From the NCBI GenBank assembly GCA_963995505.1, contig OZ023184.1:7518308-7582307 (forward strand): a stretch of DNA of 64,000 nucleotides, given 5' to 3'. Below are positions 46,955 to 58,385 of this stretch, in pieces. The position numbers and the translations under genes are program-made. The stretch's first letter is position 1. Each line of letters opens with the position of its first letter. Under the pieces are notes generated by a model that worked only from the letters and a program-made list of their open reading frames with translations, did not search any database and was not told where the DNA came from. The DNA comes from Hypericum androsaemum (Eukaryota > Streptophyta > Magnoliopsida > Malpighiales > Hypericaceae).

Positions 46955-48497
46955 TCTCCGAGTACCCATCAGACTCCATAAACCAACAATCTTCCACCTG
47001 GAGACTGACCTCAATACTAGCCATCTCTCTCCAGGTGACCCTCTTTCTACTCGACACGTCAGACCTCTTCTTAGTTCACTAGGCCAGTTGAAGCTATGTT
47101 CAACTTCAGCTTCTCCAAGGTAACCACCTTGGTCAACATATCTGCATGATTCTCTCTTTCTTGAATCTTCACAAGCTGCAAGATAATCCTCTCCAAGAAA
47201 TGTCGTATGAAGTGATACTTTAACTTAATGTGCTTAGTTTGTTAGTAGAATGCATGATTCTTGGCCAAGTGAATAGTACTCTGACTGTCACTGTAAAAGA
47301 TATTATCATGCTGCTCCTCCCCTAATTCATCCAAAAAATTCTGCAACCATACCATCTTTTTGCTCGCTTTCATCACTGCCACATACTTAGCTTATGCAGT
47401 TGAAAAATCACTATCTTCTACAACTTAGAAGCCCAGGAGATCGTGTCCCTCCCAGCATGAACACATACCATGTAGTGCTCCTTCTCCTGTCAAGGTCACT
47501 AGACCCCAAGTCCGCATCAACATATCCTGTAAGCTTCACTTCACTGCCCCAAAAATATAGGGCCTTCTCAGTAGTACCTCTCAAGTATCCAATGATCCAC
47601 TTCACTTTCATCCAATATTACTTTCCTAGATTGCACATGAACCTGCTCACGACTCTCATCGTATGTGTTGTGTCTGGCCTTGTACAGACCATCGCATACA
47701 TCAAACTGCCTTCTGCGGATGCATAAGGAGTCTTCTTCATCTGAGCCTTCTCTGCCTCACTTTTAGGCGAATCTCTGCTATACAGTTTTAAGTGTCTACC
47801 CAGGGGAGTAAACTTGGGTTTGACATCCTGTATGCTAAACTTCTCTAGCACCTTCTTGATGCAATCAACATGCGGAATAAATAGCTTTCTTGCTACCTTG
47901 TCTCGCTCAATCCTCATCCATAGGATCTGCTTAGCCTTACTCAAATCTGTCATGACAAACCTTTCAGACAATTACTTCTTCACCTTGATCACCTCTCTAG
48001 CACTAGAGCCTGCTATCAGTATGTCATCAACATAAAGCAGAAGGGTGATATAGCTATTGTCAAACCTCTTGAAGTAGCAATAATGATCCGCTTCACAACG
48101 CACATACTCAATCTCGTGCATCAATCCATCAAACTTTTCGTACCACTGCCTTGGAGCCTGCTTCAACCCATACAAGCTCTTCTTCAGCCTGCACAAAAAT
48201 CCATTGTTACCTTCCCACAAGCACCCCTCAGGATGTTCCATGTAGATCTCTTCCTCTAGATCACCATGGAGAAAGACGGTATTCACATTCATCTGCTTTG
48301 ACATCGGATTCTCTACTGCAACTATGCTCACACCATTCGAATAGTGGTTAACTTCACAACAGGAGTAAAAACATCGGTAAAGTCTATACCATATTTCTGC
48401 TGAAATCTCTTCACAACCAGCCTCGCCTTGTAATGCTTGGTGCTATTCGCCTCTTACTTAACTCTATAGATCTACTTATTCAGCAGTGCCTTCTTGC
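46955..48497 (-). pseudogene. Copia reverse transcriptase and RNase H, inverted block
   Basis: On the minus strand: HYKARLVVKRFQQKYGIDFT and TPVVKLTTIRMV (about 48430-48340), then NVNTVFLHGDLEEEIYM, LYGLKQAPRQWYEKFD, LLLYVDDILIAG (to 47972). Next come MTDLSKAKQILWMRIERD and SAEGSLMYAMVCTRPDT (47971-47618), then GYLRGTTEKALYFWG and GYVDADLGSSDLDRRRSTTWY (47611-47411). All domains and their order are normal; only orientation differs from gag and integrase. Stops and phase shifts separate the pieces. The left end (46953-46988) is the start of the 3' LTR preceded by polypurine sequence CCAGGTGGAAGAT. Confidence 0.92.
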
Positions 48498-48499
48498 TT

Positions 48500-48931
48500 A
48501 ACGATGGATGATTGAGTGAAGATCACACAAGAGTACCGGCACCCGCCAAGTGGCCTGGCGAGTGCCAGGAGAAATTGTAGAGGACCTAGTGCCCGTCAGA
48601 GAAGTAGTGGATGCTAGGAGCGACTTACGGAACATATGGGTGAGGATGGCCTAGTGCTTACTATGTCGTCCGGGTTACCTTAAATCACTTTCCTGTTTTG
48701 TTTATTTTGGGAACCCTACTCGAATTAGGGTTGCTCCTATTATATGAACCATTGTAATACATCATTAATGTGTGTGAAAAAGAGTGAGTGAAGCTCAAGA
48801 AACCTAGTAGAAAACTCCGGCTTGACACGCCCGCAAACATAGTCATTATTGACGAAGTGGCTCACCAAATTCTATTGTCTCTTTCGTTTCGTTTTGATCT
48901 TTTCATACTGATGGCTCCTGGTTTCCCAACA
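48500..48931 (+). repeat. 3' LTR of the inverted Copia element, missing its first bases
   Basis: Direct copy of 44178-44612 from about base 38 onward, ending CCCAACA. The missing start is found in reverse orientation at 46953-46988, which fixes the right inversion breakpoint at about 48497-48502. Confidence 0.88.
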
Positions 48932-49440
48932 ATATTTTTTTTGAAAAGGTATATGTATATTTTACCTTAGAAAATGAAAGTACAAAGTACATAAAGCGCA
49001 AGGTTACACATGCCATAACCAAAGTGCAAAACACTTAGAGAGTACGACCCAAACCCGTGCACACCCAATACCTAGGAGATGTGTAACCCCCGTTGTGAAA
49101 AAACCCACAATGGAGAAAAAGAACACCATTGAAGACATTGCAAACCCACCCAAAAAAACTAAAAAGGAAAATAACTCCAACTGCAAACTGTCCCACCCAT
49201 GAGAAATTACAATGCTATCAACCTCCCCCTGGCAAACAATGCAAGAAGAGCATCCTGGTGGTTGGCATGAAAAGTAACCCAACCCAATAACTCCACTCCG
49301 AAAACGTTTTCCAACAGCATTAGTCATCACAATAATGAGATAGAGGGACCTTCAGTTAGTGAGCTAAATTGCAGGTAAATTTTTTATTGTGGATGTGATC
49401 ATTTTTATTTATATATATCGAGACTTGTTTTTCAATTTCT
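48932..49440 (-). mobile_element. Possible LINE 3' remnant
   Basis: Immediately after the Copia LTR comes ATATTTTTTTTGAAAAGG, which on the minus strand reads as an A-rich tail. A 108-codon minus-strand frame (49330-49004) precedes it and resembles the poorly conserved tail region of plant LINEs (W-, F- and C-rich). No catalytic domain is present, so the assignment is tentative. Confidence 0.4.
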
Positions 49441-49591
49441 ATCCAAAAAAAATTTATAAACAAATCCATTCTCTGTCTGGGCCATGGCTCAACGTAAATC
49501 GGCCGTACTCAAATCGGGCCTTTGGATACAAATCGAAATGGTCCATCTCCCATGCCAGGGCAAAATTGGCAAGCTTTATATCCACGCCATC

Positions 49592-49599
49592 GATCCGCG
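49592..49599 (+). promoter_or_regulatory. Histone octamer element GATCCGCG
   Basis: GATCCGCG is the reverse complement of CGCGGATC, the octamer of plant histone gene promoters tied to S-phase expression. It lies about 140 bases upstream of the H2A.X TATA box. Confidence 0.75.
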
Positions 49600-49681
49600 T
49601 GATACCTGAACCAACCAATAGAATAAAGCGAGGCCAAAATTCGAACCTCCCGCTCAAAAACACTCACCCCGCCACGCTGGC

Positions 49682-49689
49682 AATCCGCG
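49682..49689 (+). promoter_or_regulatory. Near-match histone octamer AATCCGCG
   Basis: Differs at one base from the upstream octamer and shares the following GT (CCGCGTGA). Each copy is followed within about 30 bases by a CCAACCAAT box (near 49612 and 49701). Confidence 0.6.
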
Positions 49690-49730
49690 TGACCTCCCAC
49701 CCAACCAATCACCTCACCCCTCCCTTCTCC

Positions 49731-49740
49731 TATATAAAAA
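49731..49740 (+). promoter_or_regulatory. TATA box of the H2A.X gene
   Basis: TATATAAAAA stands about 110 bases before the start codon, with CCAAT and octamer motifs upstream. This predicts a leader of roughly 75-85 bases. Confidence 0.8.
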
Positions 49741-49848
49741 CTTCCTCTCCCTCCATCCTTCCACATCACATCTCTGCTCCAAAACCAAAACCAAAACCAA
49801 AAGCAAGAAGAAGAAGAAGAATAACTGCTCATCATCCAAAACATCGCA

Positions 49849-50385
49849 ATGGCTGAAGCCGGAGAAGGAAGGAATGCCACGACCAAGGGAGGGAGAGGAA
49901 AGGCGAAGGGCACTAAGTCGGTGACCAAGTCGTCCAAGGCAGGCCTCCAGTTCCCGGTGGGGCGAGTGGCTCGCTACCTCAAGAAAGGCCGCTACGCCCA
50001 GCGCATCGGATCCGGCTCCCCTGTCTACCTCTCCGCCGTTCTTGAGTATCTCGCTGCCGAGGTAATCAGTTACTAACGATCAAACCTCTCTGTTTGCTTA
50101 GCCGGAAAGCGTTTTCTGACTCTGATTTGGATCGGACATTTGTTTTGGCGTCTCTAGGTGCTGGAGCTGGCCGGGAACGCGGCGAGGGACAACAAGAAGA
50201 CTCGGATCGTGCCGAGGCACATCCAGCTGGCGGTTAGGAACGACGAGGAGTTCAGCAAGCTGCTAGGTTCGGTTACCATCTCCAACGGCGGCGTTTTGCC
50301 TAACATCCACACCTCTCTCTTGCCTCCCAAGTCCAAGGCCGCCGTCAAGGGCAACAACTCTGCTTCTCAGTCTCAGGAGTTTTAG
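49849..50385 (+). CDS. Histone H2A.X
   Basis: Core histone variant whose C-terminal serine is phosphorylated by ATM/ATR at DNA breaks. Two exons, 49849-50061 and 50158-50385, give 146 residues. The histone fold is intact: [64 protein letters not shown] and [14 protein letters not shown]. The last four residues are SQEF, the SQ[E/D]-hydrophobic motif that marks H2A.X. The tail before it is [10 protein letters not shown]. The single intron splits the AAE/VLELAG site. The start is the first ATG after a standard histone promoter. It faces the PHT4;1-like gene tail-to-tail, with 313 bases between stop codons. Confidence 0.97.
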
Positions 50386-50698
50386 ATCGGATTAGATCTC
50401 GGAATATCTGTTAGGTTTAGCAGCTAGTGTTTCTCTTGCTCTCTCTCTCTCTCTGTAAATCTGCTTATGGAATTTTTAATGCAACAAATCTTAGTACCCG
50501 AATTGATCCACGTATTTGGTGGTGCATTACAGACTCCTAATCATCTAGGCTCGAATATAACCATATTTACAATCTTAAAACAAAGAACGAACGAATTGAT
50601 GTGATCCACATTGCACGCGCACTTGTGTTTCTTGTCTCTAACGGATTGTTGTAGACTGCAATACGCATAGAAATGAAGGCTTTGTTTTTGCAAGTTCC
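50386..50698. other. Shared 3' region of H2A.X and PHT4;1-like genes
   Basis: Convergent spacer that must hold both 3' untranslated regions. A CT run lies at about 50438-50454. The two transcripts may overlap. No frame is supported. Confidence 0.5.
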
Positions 50699-53600
50699 TC
50701 AAAAAACGCGCTCCCCTGTGGCGTAGATGTTCCAGAAGACTGTTGAGACGAAGTAGAGGCAGGCGGTGACTGCGAGGAAGGCCTGGAAGGAGCCGAGCCA
50801 CTGGACGAAGTAGCCCGTTCCGATTGTGCTGATTATTGCAGCTAGTGTTCCTGCTGAGTTTGCTATTCCTGCATTACGAGTTGTTTAAGTTAGTTGAGTA
50901 GAAATTTTTCTGTAGTACGAGACGGAAATGAGAAGGGAAGAACTTACCATGGAGGAATCCAGCGTATTGTGGTGCTATATCCTGCAAATAAACCGTTGGC
51001 GAGGATTAATTCGTGCTAATACTGTTTGATCGAGTTAAACTGTTTGGGAAGGGCGAAACTTACTTGCATATTGAGAAGGAAACCGGCTTGGCTGAAGGAG
51101 CTCAGGCTTAGTGCCACTGTGATGTATGAGGCTGCGGCTGCTGGTGTTTTGGCGAAGTTCAAGAGCAGCAGTGAAATCCCGGGTCCAATGAATCCAATCG
51201 ACTAGATGCAAACAGTTGCAAGATCAGTTGCATTGCTAGAACTTGTTTTATATTAATTAAGCCTGGTAATTGATTAGCAGACAATGCGAGTATCGATGGG
51301 GAAGTGCAGATTAGATGATGCTGCGGTTGGAAGAACTAACCTGCATGAGCTTTCGTACGGTGGTAATGGAAAACCCCGCCTTGATCAGGCTATCTGATAT
51401 TTTCCCTGCCATGTAGCCGCATATCGCCATTGTTGCCCACGGAACAGCACTAAACCACGCCGCTTGCTTCAAGTTCACGTTGAACACCTGCAGCGGTGTC
51501 GAAAAAGATGAGCAAAAACAAAGATTGACAGCTTCAAAGTAAGAACAGAGGAGCTGTATAACTTACTGTCTTGAAATAAACAGGCATCCACGAGAGAAGA
51601 ACAAAGTAGCCCTGTCATTTGAAACACATTGCAATTTTAGAAATTCAGTCTTTTAGCAGTAACTCGAGCTTCGATCAAAACTAGATTAGATGATTAAGCC
51701 ATAACTTACCCAGTTGTTGGTAACATTAGCCACGATAATAGCCCAGGTTGCTGGTTTCGATAACAGGAGACGCAGCGGGAGCTCGCCGTTGCTTGGGGGA
51801 GAATTCTCTTTACCGGCCTGTATCAATCGCAACTCGGATTTGCTGATGTAAGGGCTAAACCGCGGATCGCTGGTGACTCCTCGTGTCCACCAAGTTAACC
51901 ACAGCATACCCAAAGCAGAGAACAGAATGAAAGGACCAGAGATCCCAATAGTCGACAACATGATCGGAGTCAGCAGTAGGCCGGCGACGTTGCCGAGATG
52001 GAATCCGCCCATCGACACTCCAACTGCACTTGCTCTTTCGTCGGTAGGAAACCACCTGGTCACAATTCGAGTCACGTAAACAACGACATTAGTACATCAA
52101 CGTTAGAATCTCAAAATCTCATCATTATATTTACTATTAGAAAGAGCGAACAATACCTTGATAAGAGGGTGGTCATAGAAGGCAAAGCAACGCCCTCCGC
52201 GAGCCCGAAAAAGGCTCGAACGGCGAGTAGGGCGACGGTGGAGTGGTTGGCAGCCCACGGAGTGAGGAGCGTGGCCAACGACCAAAAGAACACACCCCAT
52301 GCGAGTACCCTTTTCCCGCCGTACTTGTCCACCAGTGCTCCTCCGATCACCGATGAGAAGATGTATCCCCACAGGAACGACGACTGTCCAAGGCATCACG
52401 CACAAAAAAAAGTAGGGATTTTATGAGTAATCACACCTCATTTATAAATTTCATGTCCGGTGATAAAACAATTGTGGATAGCTTCAATAAAAAAATGTAA
52501 TTGGAATGTTAAGGTTAACACATTAATTAATAGTTGCTAGTGTACTAAGATTAACACATTAATAGTTGTTAGTGTAGTGAGTTTATTTATAATCAGAGTT
52601 GATCTTTTGACCTGTCCGGTAAGTTAAAGCTCAAGCATGATGGACAACTATTAGCCAACTCTTAAGACTTTTTTTAAAATAGAATTAGCCAACTCTTAGA
52701 CTAATTCAAAGAGACAAGGTTATTGGTCCTCCACTTCCAAATAGTAGAAAAATTCTTTTAAGTTACTCAACAGCCCGATATTAATCACGACCATGAGCTA
52801 CCAAACAAGATACAAAAGCTAACGTGGTACTTTGCATGTTCCTACGTAGCTTCCTTCCGTCTACGTTAAAAGCAGACGGCAGCCAGAAGTGAAGTAGATA
52901 GGAACTGTTTGGCTGGCCCACCCAGTTTAGCTGTCAGTCACTTTGTACATCATCTTCACAATAAGAGGAAAAAACAAAACGGTCCAAGTGCAACAACTGG
53001 GAATTGGAAGTTGCAACAACTGGGAATTGGAAGTTGGTAAGTGGAACTATCAAGACAAGAGCGCTTGCCATTGGACGCCTAAGGGCCCCACTGGGAAACT
53101 ATGTGTGTTCGTAACACCTACAACATCCCCGGACAACTAAGCCCAGAGAAGATATTTCTACCAAATATTCTAAATAGACCGGATAATATAAATTTGAATA
53201 AAATAAAATATTTTTACAGTCAGCTACATTTGCATTACTCAAACTTGAAATTTTGAATTAAGCCAAAAACTAATAAAGTGTACGTCTATAATGCACATCA
53301 CATAAAATTGATTCGACAAAGGAAAGCTTTAACATGGTCCCAAAACAAGCCGCCAAGATGAAATCTAATATTTGATCGAGTGAAAGCGAGGGCGAAATCG
53401 AAGTCCTACCTTTCTTGGAGCAATAGGTTGTTTTAGATAGGAGAGAAATGAGTGATTAAAAACTAGACTCAATTTAAGGTGTATAATATCGAGTTTTCAT
53501 CATCCAACAGGAAAAATAATAATAAAAGCAGTCAGCAAAATGACCTAGCGTCCAAAATCCATGAAGAACACTTGGCTTGCATGGTCTCTATTTTTATTAA

Positions 53601-55424
53601 GAATATTGATATCTAAGCTCCAATAATATTAGATCTTATTTATGAAATGGTTCTTCTAATTATATCTATTCCGTTCGTAAAATCTAAATTCAATTTTTTT
53701 TAAACAAATCTCTGACCGCTTTAAAGAACGAAACCTAATTCCGCATACTGCCTGTATAGCGACGGATTTCGTTTGTGGCGGCGGCAAGCCACCGCGACTC
53801 TCAACTTTGTAAGCAAAACAACCACGCATCCCCCCCGTTCTATCTAATTCCATCCGAAGCCTACTTCTTGTCCCTTTTTGCTCTTTTGTCGTTATATTTT
53901 CTAAATGGAAAATCATGAAAAGCTACATCTTAAGATTCCGAAGCAACTTGCAGGAAAACAACAAGATTTTACAGAAAAAATGGTAGGTGGAGAAGTAATT
54001 AGTGGCCCGTTCCTCCAAATTTTAGTCAAAATATCAATTTCGTCCAACAAATATTTAACATTGTTATTTTCTCAAGAATTATTATTTAATCAATAATTTT
54101 TTGGGTATATAATAAATTAATAATAGTATTGACCAAGTTAGTATTAAAAAATATCTTTTCACTGTATATTATATGGCATTTGTAGATGAGACCACAAATT
54201 CAAAGGGAATTTACGGATGTGTTCTTTCTCCTATTTCGCCACACATATATATATTCCCTAAAAATAAAAGCCAAACATATATATATTGAAAAATTAAAGT
54301 GGCAAGAGATTAATATTTGAATCAAAGGTACCAATAATATATTTTAGTTAATGAATAATGATCTTTATAAAAAAACACAACAATTTCCCACTAGCTGTTA
54401 AATGAATCCTAATGCTGCTATTAAAATATCTTCAAATTTTTTGGTCAATCATCCCTATCTTGATTGGACACAATTTATTAAATGGTTAGAACATGATAGC
54501 TTTAAGATGAACTTTTAGGGTCGCATCTTCTATATTTTTATCTGAAATGGTCACCATAAAGTTATTAGTCAGACCATTTCTCATTAACACCAAACCAGGA
54601 ACGACTCAACTGATGCAACAGAAGAAACTTAATTAAATGGTTACAACATAGAGATCCCGCCAAAAATTGACCATTCCTTAGATTAGAAAGTAAGAGCCGA
54701 CGTTTAATAATGACATAATGGTGTGGGTCAAGAATATGTATCCTAAAAAATAATTTTAGGATAATTAATCCAACAGACAGTACGCTAGTATTGACTGATT
54801 CTAATTCAAATTAGGTAAAACTACAACATTACATGTTATTGTCCACGATAGCAGTTAGATCAACCAAAACTAATTCGTATAGCTTAATCAGATAGTTCGA
54901 ATTCAAATACGAAAATATATATCAATACTTAATTAATCGATGGCACAATGATAATTAACTTGCAAATTATTAAACCATTTTAGAAATTGAGAAGTATTAA
55001 GCGCGAGAAAAAGGGAAGTAAATTAATTTAATACCTGGACGATGCCCAAGAAAGAGCTAGACCAACCATACTTAGCGGCGAGAGGGACGATAGCCACGGA
55101 CATGACAACCCGGTCGGCATTACAAAGGCACATGACACAAGCAGTCAACGCCACCACCTTGACCCTCTCCGGCACATTCGCAATGACCGTTTTGCCCTCC
55201 TCCCGGTGCTGGGGCACGAACATCCCCCGGTCTATCCCCTCCGCCGTACACCTCACCGCCACCGGCCCCGCCCCTCCCTTCTTCCTCCACCCGATAGCCG
55301 CCGTAACCGTTGGGGCCCGCCTGGTCTCAAATCTCAGATGGGTTGCTCTGGACCTCGCCTCCCGGAAACAAAGGGTGGTGGTGGATGACGGCGAGGAGCG
55401 TAGGAGTAGAGATTTAGACGCCAT
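50699..55424 (-). CDS. PHT4;1: Plastid sodium-dependent phosphate/anion transporter (PHT4;1/ANTR1-like)
   Basis: Major facilitator (SLC17-type) carrier; Arabidopsis PHT4;1 moves phosphate across the thylakoid membrane. Eight exons on the minus strand: 55424-55035, 52383-52157, 52055-51710, 51611-51567, 51487-51341, 51201-51064, 50981-50948, 50868-50699. They give 498 residues. Residues 1 to about 75 form a serine/arginine-rich plastid transit peptide. Transport motifs include CNADRVVMSVAIVPLA, GGALVDKYGGKRVL (loop 2-3), RAFFGLAEGVALPSM, NVTNNWGYFVLLSWMPVYF and SFSQAGFLLNMQDIAPQYAG. About twelve membrane segments can be counted. The C-terminus ATGERVF is as in PHT4;1. The exact paralogue is assigned by motif wording, so PHT4;4 is less likely but possible. 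Intron 1 is 2.65 kb. Confidence 0.93.
52384..55034 (-). other. Large first intron of the PHT4;1-like gene
   Basis: This 2.65-kb intron is much longer than the other six. It is AT-rich and has no supported gene; frames at 52943-53140, 53656-53916 and 53905-54096 look random. A tandem GCAACAACTGGGAATTGGAAGT duplication lies near 52990-53035. Confidence 0.8.
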
Positions 55425-56387
55425 TGATCAGGAGTAGCGGATACAACAAGGCGTCACTATTTATTTATTCGAAAATCCACTCGACCGATTAATCCGAAAA
55501 ACGTTAAATGTGGGGAAGCGTTTTCTGTGCTGCCTTGGCCCCTGAAGAAGAGCGGAAGGAGCCAAAGTGTGTGAATTTTAAGAAGCGGTGATGGAGTGGT
55601 AACGTGGCAAGTGACCCCTTCCATGTACCATGTGTTATAACTTATAAGGGAAGAGCCGTAGTAGGAGAGGACAGTTTTTTAAAATTTATTTGGGAGAGGT
55701 ATCTTCTGAGTGTGCCTCTCGGGGGTTGGTGAGAAGAAGAGGGAGGTCCAGAAGAATCGGTCGTACTTCAATTGCCTTCTTAGTAGCTTAATTTTTCCAT
55801 GTTTGGTTGCATTAATTGACTACCGAATTGATAACTCACTTGATTTTTCTTAATAAAATATTGAGTTTAAATATCATAAATGAATAGTAATGTAACTAGT
55901 AGAATGATCCATTTAAATATGTTCCAACTCGTATGCACTGAATAAAGAAATTCACAGCGAAAAATGACCACGGGATTCAATTATTATTATGGGGCGTGGT
56001 TTGCTTTGTAGCCACAAGCATGAAGCAACCACCTAGTTGGTAACTTTATTTGTGTTTTTTTAAGAAAGGTAGTGTCAAAACATAAAAGCAAGTCCGGGAG
56101 AGAAGGGAGTGTCAAGTTGCACAAGGCACGCAACTATAGCAAAGTACCCCTTCCACCCAAGATACATAAGTACAATTCCAGCAAAAACAGCCTCCTAATC
56201 AATGTACAAAATACAACGTCACTCCAAGTTAACTAGGATCATCTCTGGTGAGGATATACGTTGGTCGGAATATAATATGGACTTTTGATGTGCCCCGATT
56301 GATTGGTATCACTCTTGTCTTTACTTGGGTGAGTAACTAGATATGACAGCGGGTTTGCCACTCTCGTTACCCGTTAAGACTTTGGCT
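55425..56387. other. Upstream region of the PHT4;1-like gene
   Basis: The first few hundred bases should hold the promoter. The minus-strand leader has no obvious TATA box that I could place with confidence. Further right, near 56055-56200, the text resembles a LINE 3' end (poly-T, then a C- and A-rich stretch). No gene is supported. Confidence 0.5.
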
Positions 56388-57005
56388 TTACTTTTTGTCT
56401 TTTTCTTTTCTTTTTCTCCACTTTCTCATCCCATTATGTAATTTTTCTTTTCTTATTAATAAAGGGTCATCCCGAAAATAACTACGAGAGAATAGCGCCA
56501 AGATAGCGTCTTGATGCAGGTTATCAATGACACCAGACCAGGCACACCATTCCGAGAAGCTACGAAGAACACGCCGAAAAAGGCTCCCATAATTAGCACC
56601 GTGCATTTGAAAAATGATCCATTCATATAGTTCCATACACTCCAGATGATTGAGGCGAAAAGAATACATCATAGATTCTTCATGGACTTCTCACTGACCA
56701 AACCAAGCCATTGGTTAAGCCAATCAAGAACAAAGCCACAAGTGCAGGTCTGAAGCCCCATCATCCTAAGAAAATGGTTCCAAAGGCGGTTCGTAACAGA
56801 ACAATGAAGAAAGAGGTGAGTGGAGGACTCAACACCATCTCCGCACAAAGCGCAAGAAGCCTCGGCTCTAGTAATTACTCGAATGCGAGGCAAATTATCT
56901 CGGGTCTTCACCTTCCCCCTAAGAGCCAACCATAGAAAGCAGCTGACTTTGAAAGAGACGAGCGCAGCACGGCCACCACTGAAAATATCGGGTGAAGAGA
57001 TAGGA
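56388..57005 (-). pseudogene. LINE remnant with zinc-binding RVT domain
   Basis: The minus strand begins SPDIFSGGRAALVSFKVSCF, passes into WLALRGKVKTRDNLPRI and a C-x2-C...H-x4-C cluster (CALCGDGVESSTHLFLHCSV), then RLWNHFLRMMG. This is the zf-RVT domain at the C-terminus of plant LINE ORF2 proteins. Stop codons divide it from the next frame. The upstream reverse transcriptase is absent, as expected for a 5'-truncated copy. Confidence 0.85.
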
Positions 57006-58196
57006 AGCCATTTGAGATTATTGCAACAACCATTTAAGATTATTGTATTTTCAAATACTCGAATTTGAGATCTTTTGGATAAATTAATTCAAACTCTTTC
57101 GGCTTGTTTTGTGTTCATAGTAGATGGATTCCACATAGAACACACAAGTAATCAGATAGTAAACTCTGTTTTGTTTGACTATGTGCAATGATTAAAATAA
57201 TCGCAGTATCGGTCAAGTACCATTTGATTACTAATCTTGAGAATCTTAACATAATTTATGTTTTATAGACCATTAGTTATTGCTCGTGATCGGCTATAAC
57301 ATTTTTGGTAGGAGGAGAGAGACACTTTAAATACAAATAATCAATATATATCATATAGTGCGAGAGAGAGCATACATTTTTTGGGTAGAGGAGAGAGACA
57401 CTTTAATGTGAAACGGAAGTACATAAGGTCAATTGAAAAGGATGTCCTGGAAAGGTAGTTGCTCTAACCTTCTAATAATTAAGAGGTTTGAACCTTTTTT
57501 AAAATAAAATATCGATTTGTAATTTTTAGAATTGAAAAGATATTGTTTGTAACTCAAATTAGATTAGTCCTGAAAAATTTAGGATATTTTTTTTATAAGT
57601 AGATTATATTTATCAACAAAAAAACTCGCCAAAATAACAAGTAGTTACTCTTGCTATTTTTATACCATTAGTGAATCACCTAAGAGAGAAATTTGTACTA
57701 ATACATCATATTCTAATAAGCGTGGCACAACTGTTACTTCTTGTCTAAGCTCTTATTTACCCACGATTATTACCCGCATCATATATCTCCCTAGTCTTTA
57801 TTGAAAATTTTAAGGTGCTCTTAGCATACTAAACATAAACATTTAGATTAATAAACTTCCAACATAACTTGAGAGAAATAAAATGAACTAACAAAACATA
57901 AATATAAAAAATAATAAAATCTTAAATAACAAATAATAAATATACCAAGTCATATTAATACCATTAATAAAGTTCCATCCAAATATATAAAAAATTTTAT
58001 CATATCCAAATCTGAATTAATGACTTTAAAATTAAAATGGAAAATAGACATTAATGGCCAAAACTTCATTAAAAAAATAATTGGAAGAAAGTCGCGTCAA
58101 GCGTTGTTGGCGCTATGACTATTGAACAGAGACTTTTACAATAGGATTCCGACGTGGCATCGCGTATGATCGCTTGCTAGTTTCCACTACAATCAC
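57006..58196. other. AT-rich intergenic region
   Basis: No gene is supported. Two copies of GTAG-AGGAGAGAGACACTTTAA occur about 75 bases apart (57302-57330 and 57377-57406). Confidence 0.5.
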
Positions 58197-58385
58197 CTAA
58201 CGCACCCCCTCCCAGGTGTGCCACCAACCACCATCCACCTGGAATTTACCGGCTACCGGATTATCCAGTTCCCATTTAGGTGGAGCTCCAAGGCGGGGTA
58301 GCAACTGGTCGTGATCACGAACATCATCATCCGCGTCGAAGAAGCGTTGGATGGAGAATTCGGGAACGCAATTTGATACAAACAC
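58197..58385 (-). pseudogene. Short frame of unknown origin, possible gene fragment
   Basis: A 62-codon minus-strand frame reads smoothly (CVPEFSIQRFFDADDDVR, LLPRLGAPPKWELDNP) and is GC-richer than its surroundings. I do not recognise the family. It may be an exon fragment left by a transposon or a chance frame. Confidence 0.3.

Larger units (their letters stand above)
44178..48931 (+). mobile_element. Old Copia element with inverted RT/RNase H half
   Basis: Direct LTRs lie at 44178-44612 and about 48500-48931, ending in TG...CA form. The flanking 5-mers GTATT (44173-44177) and ATATT (48932-48936) match at four of five bases, a plausible aged target duplication. A primer site TGGTAATAGAGC follows the first LTR at 44613-44624. 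Gag and integrase are on the plus strand, but reverse transcriptase and RNase H (about 46955-48497) are on the minus strand. The inverted block also carries the polypurine tract and the first roughly 35 bases of the 3' LTR, so inversion happened after insertion or during it. Many stops show age. Confidence 0.9.

Noticed and set aside
47394..48351. Plus-strand frames as part of the second Copia element's coding sequence
   Set aside because: They are antisense to clear reverse transcriptase and RNase H motifs on the minus strand.
35193..48936. The inverted block in the second Copia element as a nested insertion of an opposite-strand Copia
   Set aside because: The block has no LTR pair of its own, and its end carries the missing start of the host element's 3' LTR.
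53656..54096. Small genes within the first intron of the PHT4;1-like gene
   Set aside because: Frames are short, AT-rich and without motifs; nothing suggests a nested gene.
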